A DNA stretch of 64,000 nucleotides, from NCBI GenBank assembly GCA_018343915.1, contig JABRWF010000006.1, forward strand, positions 1,302,001-1,366,000, written 5' to 3'. The stretch's first letter is position 1, and each line of letters opens with the position of its first letter. The notes beneath the pieces were generated by a model. That model searched no databases, was not told where the DNA came from, and saw only the letters and a list, made by a program, of their open reading frames with translations. Below, piece after piece: positions 12,526 through 25,160 of this stretch. The DNA is from Agroathelia rolfsii. Taxonomy: Eukaryota; Basidiomycota; Agaricomycetes; Amylocorticiales; Amylocorticiaceae. Position numbers and translations under genes: made by a program.

Positions 12526-13130
12526 ATGGGCTCGACAAGGTCAGAAGGCTTATTTATATGCTATCGGACGTCTACTCTGCTCGAACCTGTCCATTTTGCA
12601 CTGAGATGGGATGGATGCAGGCTCTCGACACCGGATGACTCTATCTTAGCCTCCGCTTGAAATCTTGCCAGACTCTCAAATGCTGACTGGAATTCTCTGC
12701 TCTCAATAGACTCTACGCTAAGGGACGCGTTCTCGGACACAAGCGCGCTAAGCGCAACTCTCGCCCCAACACTTCGCTCATCCAAATCGAGGGTGTTGCT
12801 ACCAAGGAGGAAGCCCAGTTCTACCTTGGCAAACGCATCGCCTATGTTTATAAGGCGAAGCGAGAAATTCAGGGCTCAAAGATCCGTGTCATCTGGGGGT
12901 GTGTGTTGTCTCTTCAAATGCCATATCTATGCTTAATATTAACTCTCTGACTTGGGATAGACGTGTAACACGGCCACACGGCAACTCTGGCGTTGTCAAA
13001 TCAAAATTCCGCTCCAACCTCCCTCCTGCCTCGTTCGGTGCGGGCGTACGCGTCGTGAGTGTTTGTGTCGTTCGATCCAATACCTGGTCTAACTATTTGA
13101 GCGTAGATGCTTTACCCATCCAACATCTGA
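12526..13130 (+). CDS. RPL33: 60S ribosomal protein eL33
   Basis: This is ribosomal protein eL33 (L33 in yeast, L35A in mammals) of the large cytosolic subunit. Four exons join exactly: 12526-12539, 12710-12898, 12961-13054 and 13107-13130. The product starts [19 protein letters not shown], continues [20 protein letters not shown] and [15 protein letters not shown], then [19 protein letters not shown], and ends FGAGVRVMLYPSNI. The length of about 106 residues matches the family. Exon 1 is only 14 nt, which is typical of ribosomal protein genes with an intron just after the start codon. The 170-nt first intron is the longest of the gene and could carry regulatory sequence or a snoRNA, but I saw no clear box pair. 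Confidence 0.96.
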
Positions 13131-13665
13131 TTTCCCTTCCATTGTATTTACATTATGCATTCTCGCATGTTTTCTGGGTATCACCGCATGACCTATGACC
13201 ATATTCCGCCGACGCATGAAAATGATATATGCTATTTGAATGGCATAAACGAGCCGCCTGACGGGTCAAGATGTATCCCTATGGTCGGAACAGCAGCTTC
13301 AGATGTGTCATACTAGAGTGTATTAATGTTGAAAATTGAAGCTTGTTCTCTGTAAGATGGCGATAGCGTCAGGTCATTTGTTACATCATCACTCCAAAGA
13401 TCCTCCAATATTCTGCTTGATTTTAATACAGAATATGATCCAGAATACAAACTGAAGCCGGGGCAATGATCTTATACGCCCTAGGAAATGATTCAATACC
13501 GGATCTCATCCTACGCTCGGACTGCTTGATAAATTATCAACCTGATATGCATTGAAGCGATCCCACAAGAAACATAACGTGTACTCGCACAAAAAACGTA
13601 CGACATTGGTTAAGAAAATAGATACGGATATATCAAAGGTTCAAGACAAGAGCAAAAAATAATAT
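13131..13665. other. Convergent intergenic region
   Basis: This lies between the stop codons of eL33 (+) and the palmitoyltransferase (-). It is AT-rich, has no open frame of note, and presumably holds both 3' UTRs. Confidence 0.6.
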
Positions 13666-15760
13666 TTAAACCTCTGAAGTATGCCTAGGGCTGTTGAGCC
13701 ATGCAGCGCCCCCGCTACCATGAACAAGTCCAGGATTGATATCGCGCATATCGCGCACGGCAGGCGCGGTGGGTTCAATCCAAGAATAACCACGCGGTCG
13801 GCACAGCATGGAGATGGCATTCTTACGCCATTGGTAGCTGCCGAATGTGAATGGATTTGGCGGTGGTGCAGAGGGTTTGTAGGCTGCATTACGGATCTGG
13901 TGTAATGTAATAGTGAGCAAAGCGCACACGAGAAAACATTGATCCAGAGCTTCGTTACAAATGGGGGGAGGACTTACCTGTTCGATAGTGGTAACGTTCA
14001 ACGCAATGAGGCGAACGTGGTACGAGAAGAGAGCAGTAACAGGCCATATTAAGATTATTGAAAGGCAAAAACAGAGCACGCTGACAGGAGCCTGGGATAG
14101 AGTATGTCTAAAGGATGAGTCGGACCAAACAGTAAGATAGTAAAGATGGAGAGCAGAAGTAATGATAACAAAAACGAGTGTAATAGTCTTGCGAACATAA
14201 GACGTTGAGCATGAGGTTTCAGATATCGTAATAGTATTACATACCCCGGATAGCAAGAGAGAGAAGAAGGTGGTATAGTTTCTGCGACCAATACAATTAT
14301 TCACCCATTGGCAGTGGTGGTCGCAGTCATCAACGCAGTTATCACACTGGAAATAGTCTAAGCAAAACATAGTAGATTAAATCAGAAGAAAAACATTACC
14401 ATTCTGCAATGACTCGAGCGAGGAGGGCGGTATGTCTTACAGGTAGAACAGTATTTAACACGAATACTATATTATACCATCAGTATGTAGTACGAGTAGA
14501 GAAGGTGGAATTACAACTTACTTCTCTTTACGAACTCTTAAGTCACGGGGCAGGGGGGTGGCCTCCTCTTCACTAGTGGATAAAGGAGGCTCAGGATCGA
14601 GACCTTTAGGGAGTATTCCGGGGTCCGAGAATGCCTGTAGATCCTCTTTAGCCACTGTGTCAGTCAAAAACAACCATCTCACGTACAGTGACGATCATGC
14701 AGCTGATGACTATGGCGCATAAATATGCACCTATGATACCAACAGCAGGGGTTATGTTATGCCACCACCATGGTACAGTCTCCGCAAACCAGGTCGCAGC
14801 AAGAAGCACGATAATAAAGCAGCAAAAAATGAATGACCAAGGTGTATCACCACCGACGAGTATACGACCGCGGAGGAAGAAGCGGTTGCGAGACGGAAAT
14901 TCCTCATATTTCAGGACACGTCGTTTTCCTTTCATGACGGGAACCGCCCAGACTGGGTCCTCCGAAACAGTGGGAGCAAATGAAGGCGCCTGAGAAGTTA
15001 AGGAAGGCGAACGGGGTATATGGGATGGTTCCATACGACCTGAATATCTTTTATTCTCATTTATACCTTCTGACAGTGACGGCTTATTCTCGGTAGGCAG
15101 GTTTATGTGCGTCGAATGTGGTGAGTCAAAGGAAATGCCCTGACGTAGGCGGTCAAGGCTACCCCTCAGACGTCTTACAGGATCGGACATCGATGGCCGT
15201 GAGGGGGAATTCTCAGAAGTATCGGATGAAACTAGCAGATCACCACTCTTCTTCGATGTATCCGCGACGTTCGTAGCGTCATCTTCGCCAGACAAACCAC
15301 CTGCATCCTCCGAGTGTCTAATGGGTTGCAAGTGGATATCATCCAGCTCAGTCTCGTCAATCTCTGGAAGAGCGGCTTCAGATAATCCTTCCTCATCCTC
15401 TTTGTCTTCTTCTGAGAGGCGATGGGATGGTCGTGAGGGATGGAAGAAGGAAGCACTGGGAAGGACGCCTCCAGCATGGGTGCTTGAGAAAGACTGCGAA
15501 CGGACATGTGAATGGGTCGAATGGCCGTTATGCATCCTGGGGTGGGTTCCAACTGTAGGAGAACGTGGAGGGCTTAACGCAGCAGAAAAGTTGTCGCTGT
15601 TCCTTCCAACCTGAACTGCACTGGTACGAGTAGGTGTAGCGGGCGGGTTGGCAGGCAAGGGTGCATTGTTAAGACCGGCTGAAGGAAGGGGCAATTGCTT
15701 GGGCCTTTTTCGGGCAGAGCTTGGGGTTGCCATCTTGGGATGACTGGGAGTCGACGACAA
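13666..15760 (-). CDS. ERF2: DHHC palmitoyltransferase, ERF2-like
   Basis: This is a protein S-acyltransferase that adds palmitate to cysteines of substrates such as Ras at the ER/Golgi. It starts with a disordered Ser/Pro-rich N-terminus of about 270 residues (start MSSTPSHPK at 15760; an in-frame Met at 15733 is an alternative). Next come YEEFPSRNRFFLRGR and a first pair of membrane helices. A 52-nt intron joins CMIVT to AFSDPGILPKG, the TDPGxxP-type motif. The catalytic Cys-rich domain ends CDNCVDDCDHHCQWVNNCIG, with the DHHC-type signature read as DHHC, and is followed by NYTTFFSLLLSG and another helix pair. Two 3' introns of 57 and 78 nt are multiples of three and lack stops, so an unspliced reading would stay open. 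The ERF2 assignment rests on the FxxGR and DPG context. The start is divergent from the JmjC gene. Confidence 0.9.
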
Positions 15761-16144
15761 TCACCAACTCAAGAAGGAGTGTGGATAAATATGAAGAGAG
15801 GAATAGATAGATGGGAACAATCCACCACTGATGCACTTGCGCAACTAGAAGCATTTCGTTTCAAGATATTATGTAATTCCCGCATGTCGAAATGCCGTAC
15901 TGTCATACTACTCGGCTCGGGCCGCAGCTGCTGGATTCCTATTTCATCAGAGAATAATCAGAGAATACTAATAATTACGCATAGTTGATGCTCTGCACTG
16001 ACACTGTAACGGTAGGACACAAACTCTAGTTTTAATATCGTATCTCTAGAATCTGGTTTATGCTGAACATAACGGCCCTATCTAGATTAAGATTCAATAG
16101 TAAGGGTTCAATTCGGAGTTGACGCACTCCTTGCTAGTGCCATC

Positions 16145-19100
16145 ATGAAAACCCAAGCTGGCATACACACACCTGTTACGACATCAGGATGGTCGCTGGA
16201 ATACATACTCTCTCGAAGTTCGCGCTTTCAGAAGGTGCCACAAGTCCCAGCAAGTATCGACTCGATTACTCTCTCAAAGATTATCGATGAATATGAAGAA
16301 AGCGGAATTCCTCTTGTCATCACTGGGTATCATGAACAGCCTGGGTGGTCAAGCAATCTCTTTTCTGTGGAATGGCTGCAAGAGAATGGGCCAAAAGGCA
16401 CATTCCTTCTCCTATTGCTATCAGGAAGGCCATTGACACATTTCCCCTGACTAGATTTGAAGGCGCGAAACATTCATACCTGGCAAGATGAAAATATGAA
16501 ATTCCGAGAATTTGTTAACGCCGCCCGACAATCCAAAAAATTTACATCCCCAGGAGGTAATAACCCTGATCCTCAGTTTTTTCACGTTAGATTGATATTG
16601 GAACGATAGAAACTCAGAGATTTTATGGTAAAGATGCATCATGTCCAACCGAATGGAAGTCTCAGATCGAAAGCTCCCTGGGCATTCCATCCAAGCTCCT
16701 GGGAGGCCAGGAAAACGATGCTCTTACTTATTTGCCTAGAGATGTAAGTAATTTACACTCATGAGGATACCCAGTTTCTTATATTTGATGTGCTATAGAG
16801 TCAAGATAATTTAGCTGTTGAAACGCACTTGGTGTGTAGTTGAATTAAATCTTGTGCTCACCCGATCTAAAAAATATTAACTCGTTCAGAACTATCTGGG
16901 AGTGGGAGATACATTTACCCCAATGCACAAAGATCTCTGCGCCTCTTCCGGTCACAATCTTATGTGTTACACCGAAAACGATGGATCTGCATTCTGGTTC
17001 TTGACCGCGAGCGACACTGCACCGGCAGTTGCCCAATACTTTCACGACATTCAGCACGAGTTAGATCAAGAAAACCACATCATTACGCTTGAAGATCTCG
17101 TTAATGCTTCTTTCGATATTTATATAATGGAACAACATCTCGGGGACCTTGTCCTGATTCCTCCGAGAAGCTGTCATCAAGTGGTTAATTATGGCGGATT
17201 GACAATTAAGTCTTCCTGGTCCCGAGTGACCGTCAAAGGTGGGTCTGATACTTTGACGGACGCTGAGATTTTATTGAATCCTTTTTAGGACTTGGGATTG
17301 CCCTGTATCATGAATTGCCTATATATCAACGGTCTGTATCGATTACTCTATGCATTCCCTGACTGATATCAACTACAGTGTATGCCGTAAGGAGATTTAC
17401 CGGGTGAAATCGAATATTTTACACGCTGTCAAGGGCTACACGCACAAACTGACATTTAATCACCCCACTCCTGCAACGCGGAGGCATCAAACACTTCAAG
17501 AGCTCTCAAGACTAATATCTTTCTTAGACGACGTTCTTGTCGAAGAATTTTGCGACAGGAATTTACTGGAACACTTGCTGACCGTCTTCATAGACGAGCC
17601 GTTGGACAATGACTTTCGTGTTGAATGCGACTTCTGTGGCGCCGATATCTTTCAAAGTTTCTTCGAATGTGGGAGCTGTGATGGACTTGTTATCTGCTCT
17701 AGATGCTATGTTGACGGTCGTTTATGTCGCTGTGGGGACATGAAGCCTATACAATATCACAATCTGCGTCAACTCATTGATGTCAGGAATGAGGCCGCCA
17801 AGCTTGTGTTCGCCGTAGTTCCTGCTCACGATCATACCTACCAAAACATGATATCTACGGAAGAGCTGAGTGAGGAATTGCTTTCACGGTAAATACATGA
17901 CACCCATTACTTTATCACAAATTGATCCATCCTTCCAGATTGTGTGAAGGGGATGATTACATACCTATGTATCGGGCGGCTTGCCTTTTGTTCGAGACTC
18001 GCGTGAATGCAGAACAAGGCAAGGTTTGTATTTTCGTCCACAAATGGGATTCTCTTGGATTGACATCCATTTCAAGACACTTACTACTACATGTCGCTCA
18101 CATGTGGTTTCACGCCTCCCATTCCAAGAAAGTATTATAGGATGCACGATGTGTGCTTTTAGCGAATGCCATCAACATCTCCTGGCAGTGCATCATATTC
18201 ACTCAACAGAAGCCTTATTGAAACATGCTAATAGTAAAGCAGAGTCACCGGACTGGCATCAATATCACACTCATAGCCAGGAAACCAAGAAAAATGCTCT
18301 TGAGGAGATGGAACGTGCAACACGAGAAGGGTCTCGACCAGAAAATATCAGATATCAGAGCTGGTGGATAGCCTCTCGATACCAAATGGTCCGCCCAAAT
18401 GCATATTCTCCAGAAAGAGTTCATCCAGGGTTTTATGACGCTCACATGAAGCGCACTATTGTAAGCGAAACAAGGCGCCTGTGTGATACATAATTAATAT
18501 ACCTCATCTTACCAGAAAGCACCCGTGCGCGCGAAGAAATCTACTGCTTCTAATAGACGATCGTCTCCGGCAACGACCTCCAACACGGATGTTGATCTGC
18601 CGCACGCTCCTGCACCACTTTCAACACCGTTAACAAATCTCGACCTGATCTTACCTTCCGAAACGCTTGTAACCCATGAACCAACAGAAACAGATAACGG
18701 CACAGATGCCTTAGTTAAGGCGGTCAACAGGAGTGTGGAAGTATCAGTCATGTTATTCTCTCCGGAGGTAAAAGAGACCTATATATCGCCTTCACCAAAG
18801 CGATCAGTCGAAGATCTCGTTTCGCCTCGTAGAAAAAAGAAGCGTCGCACGGACTCGAACGAGTGGAATACACCCGCGCATGGACCCAGAACAAGAAGCG
18901 AAAGACGAAAAAATCCAAGCCGGTTTGTACAGGTAACTTTGAACAATATTTTCCGCATCATTGTGTATGAATAATTATTGTCTAATAGGATGAGGATTCT
19001 CTAACCACCCACGCTCACGAGTTGGGGCAATCAACCCTACCTCTTCTCTTGCGGAATGCCGCTGCCAGTCCATCTAATTCTGCCGATTATGATAAGCACG

Positions 19101-20769
19101 ACAATCCCAGTGCGTTAGATGAACAACAATCCGTTCAAATACGTCGTCTGGTGGCTAAGGAGGTGGCTGCGACAATCAAAGAGCTCAATGCTTCTATGAA
19201 GAAACAGGAACAGGAATATCGTCAGAAGGTTCAAGCTCAGGCTGCGAAGCTCGAAGAACTGGAATCTTATATCAAGTCGTTCTCGTCCTTGCCTCGGGAC
19301 CAATCTTCTCGTAATACAAGCTCTAATCTTCCTAATGCAGGATTAGATGAGCTTCGTAGTCACATCAGGTGGCTAGTAGATGAGATCGCGGAACTACGTA
19401 AATCGCAAAGCAAGCAGCTGAAAGACAAAGATGAGATGATCAAAGCGCTCCATAACAACTTCAAAGAATTTCGTGCACAGACGACAGAGCAAATGAGCAA
19501 GATGCGTGCGAGTATACAGGAGCTGGCCCAACAGCATGCCCCTGAGGCTAAGAAAGAAAAGTCGCCTCTTGAGGAGTTGGTCGAGGTCATACAAAAGGTA
19601 CAGCCATCGGATATCAGGCATGTTGCCAAAACGATCAGCAATGTGTGTCAAGTCGTCTTGGAAAAAGAAGGTGATTGCGATGTTGGAGGTGTCGCTGAAA
19701 CTGATGACAGTCAAACTGTTCGGGGACCCGACCAACAGGTCAGTAATATAAATCCTATACAAGCTGTATCCAACTGACAGACTAGTAGTCGCTAAAAGTT
19801 TTGTTCGACAAACTTCAGCATCAGCTTTCATCAGCAGTTCTTCAACCAATAAAGATGGAGACCATATTGCAAGGGAACGTTGGTGCTGAAGTAGCCGGAA
19901 GTGACCCATGGCTCGGATCCACCACTTTGAATTCGAGCCGTCCCTCCGAGTCGTCGTTCACTAATCACCATCCCCAGTCGATGCCAGGTCCTTCGATGAT
20001 TCAGCCAGCTACAAACCCAAACCCAAGTATCCTCTTAAGCGGACATCATCAATCTATCCCGACACTCGACAACAATCGTTATCATCACACCACCTCGTTC
20101 CCATATTTACATTTACCACAATCCTTGAACAATCCGTCCGGAACGTCTAACCCGGGAATTGCTGGTAATAACGATGGTGATAGCTCCGGCCAACTTTATC
20201 ACGCACAGGCCCATAGTCCACTCCCTGAGAACTTCGGCTCAACCCAACCGCAACTGCAGGCACAACCGATGCCTCTGGACTCGGAGCAAAAAAACACTCA
20301 TAATCCTCATCTAGATCCCGGCTTGCTGCAGCATCCCGGAGATCAAGCTGCCAAAGGCCGTGTATCTGACAACAATCCTCTTTCTCCTCACACTGATCTC
20401 TTACCCTACGGCAGCTATGGTGGTGGTAATTTCTATCACCGTGGTGGTCGAGGTCGGGGTCAATATAATCAACATTTCCGCACTGTTACTGGACGTGGCG
20501 GCGGTGGATTCCACGGATCACAACAGCATCGATCATATCCACCCCATCTACCACCACCGAACCAACAACGTTAGTCTCTTTGTCCCTTAACTTTTATTAT
20601 TATCATATGATTTGTGATTCTAATGTTTTGCCTTTATCCTCCCCTTGGTACTGCACACGACATAGGAGCCGACACCCATCCAGGCGGCGGAGGATCCTAC
20701 AGACGGCCGCGGGGTCATCATGGCCCTCACCCCCAGCGGTATCGTGGGATGTGGCAGCAGCCGTCATAA
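16145..20769 (+). CDS. JmjC-domain protein with Zn-finger, coiled coil and Gly/Arg tail
   Basis: This is a probable Fe(II)/2-oxoglutarate-dependent JmjC oxygenase, possibly a histone demethylase. The fold is seen as GDTFTPMHKDLCASSGHN (HxD iron ligands His and Asp) at 16904-16957, and LVLIPPRSCHQVVNYGG (third ligand His) with TIKSSWSR at about 17150-17223. A Cys-rich region follows (CDFCGADIFQSFFECGSCDG, then ICSRCYVDGRLCRC) at 17629-17739, then a His/Cys-rich block at about 18150-18290 and a basic Ser-rich segment (RRKKKRR) suited to nuclear import. A long coiled coil lies at 19140-19560 (KKQEQEYRQKVQAQAAKLEE), followed by a Pro/His/Asn-rich tail. The open frame appears to stop at 20574, but a GTTAGT donor at 20570 and an acceptor at 20665 join a last exon, 20666-20769, rich in Gly/Arg/His (HPGGGGSYRRPRGHHG). 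The first junction seems to need a GC donor. Substrate is unknown. Confidence 0.75.
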
Positions 20770-22136
20770 AAGAGCAGCAATGACGTTTTACCCTGACCAT
20801 GAGCTGTACAGTAGATGAAGACGTCTCCACCTGCACGCACAGATGTCCTCGTTTTCTAAAAAAAAAAAAAAAAAGCTCGCCGTCAGACTACTGCGTGTTC
20901 TTCTATCTCTCCGTTTTCATGCCCCCCTGTTATACTATAGATATGTTCTGGCATGGTTCCGTTCTCTTTCATCCTCCCTTTATTTCTCTCTCTCTCTCTC
21001 TCTCTCTTTTATCAGGTGATAGGAACTTTGCATTTTTCACCCCTTCCTACCTCTTTTCCTATCCCTCTTTTGTCTGAAACGTTGGTCATAATTCAATGCA
21101 CTGCAATCAATAGTTACAGTAGTACAGCATCATTAGAAAAGAAAAAAGAGTAGCATATGTAATAATCCAGGTCCATATTTGATTTCCGTTCCATGATGAC
21201 ATTACGACATGCCCGATCAACGCTATGAAATTTTAAGGTTTACGAGACAATATAGACATAAGGAGAACGGTTTTCAACGCAGACAATGATACACGTAACA
21301 AAGATAAACTCTATCAATAACAGGGAAAACATGAATCAAGCTGAGCAGTATTGGCAGTAACCATATCATGTACACATGTACACCAGATCAATCAAGTTCA
21401 ACTACGTTCTCAACAGAACAACACACGAACTATCATGTTGTGTCATGCGTGTTCGCCATTCAACTTTCTGTTTATCTTTCTCTTTGTACGAGTATGGCGT
21501 TCATGCAAACGTTTTCACGTCTTGTGTCTGTATAATTCGGATCTTTTAGCTAACGATACGAGCGATACGATATTAAGAGGCCCACACGTCTTAAAGAGCA
21601 GAAAGAAAGAAAAAAAGTAGGAGGATCGAGAGAAAAAATATATGCCAGATACTTATCAGAGGCGCAGGAAGAAGAGGGATAATGTGCCTATACCTACCGA
21701 ACAATACCAAAGAATAAGCAAGAAAGGAGAAAATCCAAGGTGAGGAGGAAGGAGGAAGAGGTAAGGCGAGGAGTGGAGGGGAGGAATTGCAACAAGGGAG
21801 AAAGCAATTTGGAGCGTGAGAAGATGAAAAAAAAGGAGGACGAGCGAGGGTCATTAATGGGTATCTTAATAGGCAATAGGAGATGTTGTGGTTAGTCTTG
21901 ACGATGATAGGGTGCAGGATAAAGAGAGAGTTAGAGGAGAAAGGAGTTAGAGCGAGGGCAAAGATAGTGTCCTCGATTGTATGCTGCTGTGTTGTGCGTA
22001 TGTGGAGAAAAAGAGAATGCCGAGTAAAGACTGCAATAAAGAAGGGAAAGGAGATTGTAAGAGAGACCGAAAAAAAGAATCCAACCCATGGCGAACACAA
22101 GAGAAAAATAGAGAAACAAGGGATGAGAAGAATGCA
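20770..22136. other. Convergent intergenic region with simple repeats
   Basis: This lies between the ends of the JmjC (+) and CK1 (-) genes. It holds an A15 run near 20860, a (TC)n tract at 20985-21007 and a purine-rich stretch at 21600-22100 on the + strand. Frames here are low-complexity and look non-coding; it probably contains long 3' UTRs. Confidence 0.6.
20985..21007. repeat. (TC)n microsatellite
   Basis: About eleven TC dinucleotides in a row lie in the 3' region of the JmjC gene. Confidence 0.9.
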
Positions 22137-24064
22137 TCAACCGCATCTACAAGTCAGAATGTGCCAGAGTCCACCTTGTGGTTTGGGCTCCTCCCCATCC
22201 TGGCGGAATCCATCAGCGGAGGTGACACCTGCGTCATGTCCATGCGCACGAACGTCGCTCATGGCCGGAGGTGCTGCTGCCGGCGTTGTGACCATGGGTG
22301 ATGCCCTGCCATACTGCGCAAACGCATCCTGGCCATTTGCATCCTGATCCTGGCCTGCATAAGGGTGACCGCCATTTGGCGCCGGGACATTGACGTGCGC
22401 AGCAGCAGATACGGGAGTGCTCTGACCACCGGGTGTGAGAGCATTGGGTAGTTTGCGTGACTTGGATCCATGTCGTACTAATGCTGGCGATGGAGGGACG
22501 ACATTGCCCTGCTGCGATGCACGGCGTTGGCCAGGTGCTGCATCCCGTCTTCGGTCTGAAGGCATCGCCGTGAGGCCGGAGTTTTGCATTTGGTTGATTA
22601 CTTGACTTTGGCCCTGCAACGGAACTGTCAGCTATGTGCCATGTCATTTGTCTTGTAGTGTCAACTTACGCCACCATCTAGCCCACGCCCGCCTAATGAA
22701 ATATTAGACCTTAATCAAGGGAGAAGAACAAGGGCGTAAAAACTCACCATTCAGCAGGTTCCAATCGAAAACGCCGTCTTCAATCTCGCCGTTGTTCTTG
22801 AGTACTTTTGCGAACAAGTCTCTCAGGAAATCATAATCCGGTGTTTCCTCAAAGCCGAGTTTCCTAACATAGTTTAAGTAGATGGCAAACTCCTCTATAT
22901 TGAGCGAAGCACCCAAAAGATATTAGCTGGTCATCAAAAGGACATTATTAGAGTGAAACATACCTGGGAAACCCTCACATAATTGTGCTATGGGTGTCGT
23001 TTGCTTTTTCTCGCCAATTTTCTCGTATTTTTGCTTGTTAGTAGCAGCCTTGAGACCCTGCCATGGCAGACTGCCGCGCAAAAAGTACATGAAAACATGG
23101 CCCAATGCTTCAAGATCATCTCTCCTTGATTGTTCTAAGCGCATGATAATTAATGGAAATCCCAGTATTGAAAGTGGGGAGAATATACCTCTGCCTAGAT
23201 GCGTATTGATGCTCATATAACGGGCAGTACCACTGAGACTCTTGCGTTCTCGATAAGGAATGTGCTGCTTTGTCTTGGGATCGCGATACTGTTTGGCCAT
23301 GCCAAAGTCGACGACATGGATTGTCTGTGCAGCCTTGGTACCAATTCGCCCGATGAGGAAATTGTCAGGTTTGATATCTCGATAGATGAGGTTCTTCTCA
23401 TGTATCGTCTGCACGCGAGAAATCTATTGATACGGAAGGAAAAGAAGGCCAAGAAGAAGCCATGTGTCAGCTGATGGTGGTGGAGGGTGCGGTGATGGGT
23501 GAGAGAAAAACGACAATACCATGTGTCTCGCGGCCATGCACACAGTCTTGATAGAGAACTTGCGACCACACATGTCAAAGAGGTCTTCAAGACTTGGCCC
23601 CAGGAGATCAATGACGAGGATGTTATGCAGTCCTTCCTGACCAAAGTGGTAGATCTGAGGAATGCCGGCTGAGTACACAGATAGACAGTGTCAGCACAAG
23701 AGTAGGAGGCGGGCGAGGATAGATGGACTGACGACAGCCAGCTAGGATGCGATACGAGCGGCATTCATCTCGTAGCTGCGGAGCCTCTGCTTTACGAGGT
23801 TCCTAATATGTAAATAAAAGTCAGACGGTGTAATGCACAGGCAATAAATGAGCACGCCACGCACAAACTTGATCGCTACTGCTTGGGAGTTGAGGGTGTT
23901 TACGCCTGTAGTGAGGAGGACAGTTGTTGACGATGCGTTAATTAGAGTGATGGGCTGGGTTGAGACACACCCTCGAAAATGACGCCAAATGAGCCCTCGC
24001 CAAGTTTCTGGCCGACACGATAGTGCAAGCCGACGATATTCTGGTTGGATGAGTGGGCAGCCAT
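22137..24064 (-). CDS. Casein kinase 1 family Ser/Thr kinase
   Basis: This is a CK1-type protein kinase, probably membrane-associated like yeast Yck or fission-yeast Cki proteins. It starts [20 protein letters not shown] at 24064, with the glycine loop [11 protein letters not shown] next. The catalytic loop reads [13 protein letters not shown] and the activation segment [13 protein letters not shown], with the CK1-specific [19 protein letters not shown]. The C-lobe contains [21 protein letters not shown] linker of about 160 residues rich in Gln, Pro and Ala follows, ending in WHILTCRCG with two cysteines that could be palmitoylated, by analogy with the C-terminal cysteines of Yck1/2. There are at least six introns. 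The gene is convergent with the JmjC gene. Lipidation is inferred and not seen directly. Confidence 0.93.
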
Positions 24065-24689
24065 GGGGAGAGAGCAGGGGGAGAATGCCCGCAGGCTGGG
24101 AGAGGAAGAGCACAGAGTCGCAGAAGGAGGCCATGACCACAACGGCCACTCACTCGCCACTCGCCAATTCCGGTTCCCGCTCAGTACAAAGCCGCCGAGC
24201 TCTGCGCCCTCAACGACATTCCAACTCATAACTACTAGTACTTCTAACACGGACTATCAAGTCATCACGTCATATCATAATTATTATATTTATACAAGAC
24301 AGTCTATCCCAAATTATTATCCGATACAATTACAGTAATCCTTGCCTCGCGGTAAAACCTCCGGAGGCATTAACACTGGCAGAATGCAACCAGCCGCTGT
24401 CTCAGCTTGTATTTTTATTACTTGTGTGTGAAATTATGGTTACCCTTGCTTTTATCCAACCTAAGGGCGCATGTTCAACAACACCACTCCCCACAGCTCC
24501 CCACCCTGTCTTCATTTCCGAGGTTGATACAACGATAACACTCCAGTTTCGTCATCAGCGAAAAGTTAGAATTTTGTTCCTTCATCTGATCCATGCGCGC
24601 ACCTGGGGGCGGCGGCGCGTGTGAGCATGCGTTCAAATATATTAGCATACTAATTTGTATATAATAACTTTACTAGAAAACCAAACACC
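24065..24689. other. CK1 upstream region
   Basis: This presumably holds the promoter and 5' UTR of the CK1 kinase. Short plus-strand frames antisense to the first CK1 exon are shadows. Confidence 0.5.
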
Positions 24690-24793
24690 GCCGGGATAGC
24701 TCAGCTGGGAGAGCAACAGACTGAAGTTGCTTATAATTGAATTGATTACATAACAATTTCTGGAGGTCGCGTGTTCAATCCACGCTCCTGGCA
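24690..24793 (+). tRNA. tRNA-Phe (GAA) with intron
   Basis: The acceptor stem GCCGGGA pairs with TCCTGGC with one G-T pair. The A-box region reads TAGCTCAGCTGGGAGAGC and the T arm GCGTGTTCAATCCACGC has a perfect 5-bp stem. The anticodon loop reads CTGAAG with anticodon GAA at 24723-24725. A 31-nt intron (about 24727-24757) follows the base 3' of the anticodon, the canonical position for nuclear tRNA introns. The anticodon stem, ACAGA against TCTGG, has one A-G mismatch at its outer pair where a C is usual; the gene still looks functional. The discriminator base is A and a T-rich run follows within a few bases. Confidence 0.92.
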
Positions 24794-25160
24794 TTTTTTT
24801 CTCAACTTTATTTTACTCCATATTTATCAGCATCCCTCCAGCAGTCATCAGGAAATTTTTAAAAATTCTAGTAATTTTTTTGCAGTTTTTAAGAGACAAA
24901 GGAAGTCTGCGTGTTGGTTTGGCGAAGTGGTTAATGCGTCTCGTCCTGCGTCCGACTTTGCATCGCGCGCGTTATCCGTTCCGCCAACTCGATCGCTTAC
25001 TATATGTATAAGTCTCTGTACGCGCCAACTCCATATAGCGTCTCAGGATCCTGCTCTTGATATTTTATTTGGGCTGAAATTTACGCCTAGCGTTCTAATC
25101 ACAATTTAACCAATAGGAGATAATATGTGTAGAAAAAATGCTATTTACTAGTACACATGA
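24794..25160. other. Intergenic, with a tRNA-like fragment
   Basis: This lies between tRNA-Phe and the end of CCT4. It has no protein gene. A 76-nt tRNA-like stretch at 24913-24988 is discussed among the findings. Confidence 0.5.

Noticed and set aside
14641..14720. A 28-nt intron in the ERF2-like gene
   Set aside because: A 52-nt intron with a canonical GTACGT donor gives an in-frame join to the DPGILP motif.
21591..22100. Minus-strand frame of 169 codons beyond the CK1 stop
   Set aside because: It is a low-complexity Phe/Leu/Ser translation of a purine-rich tract with no homology features and lies in the presumed 3' UTR.
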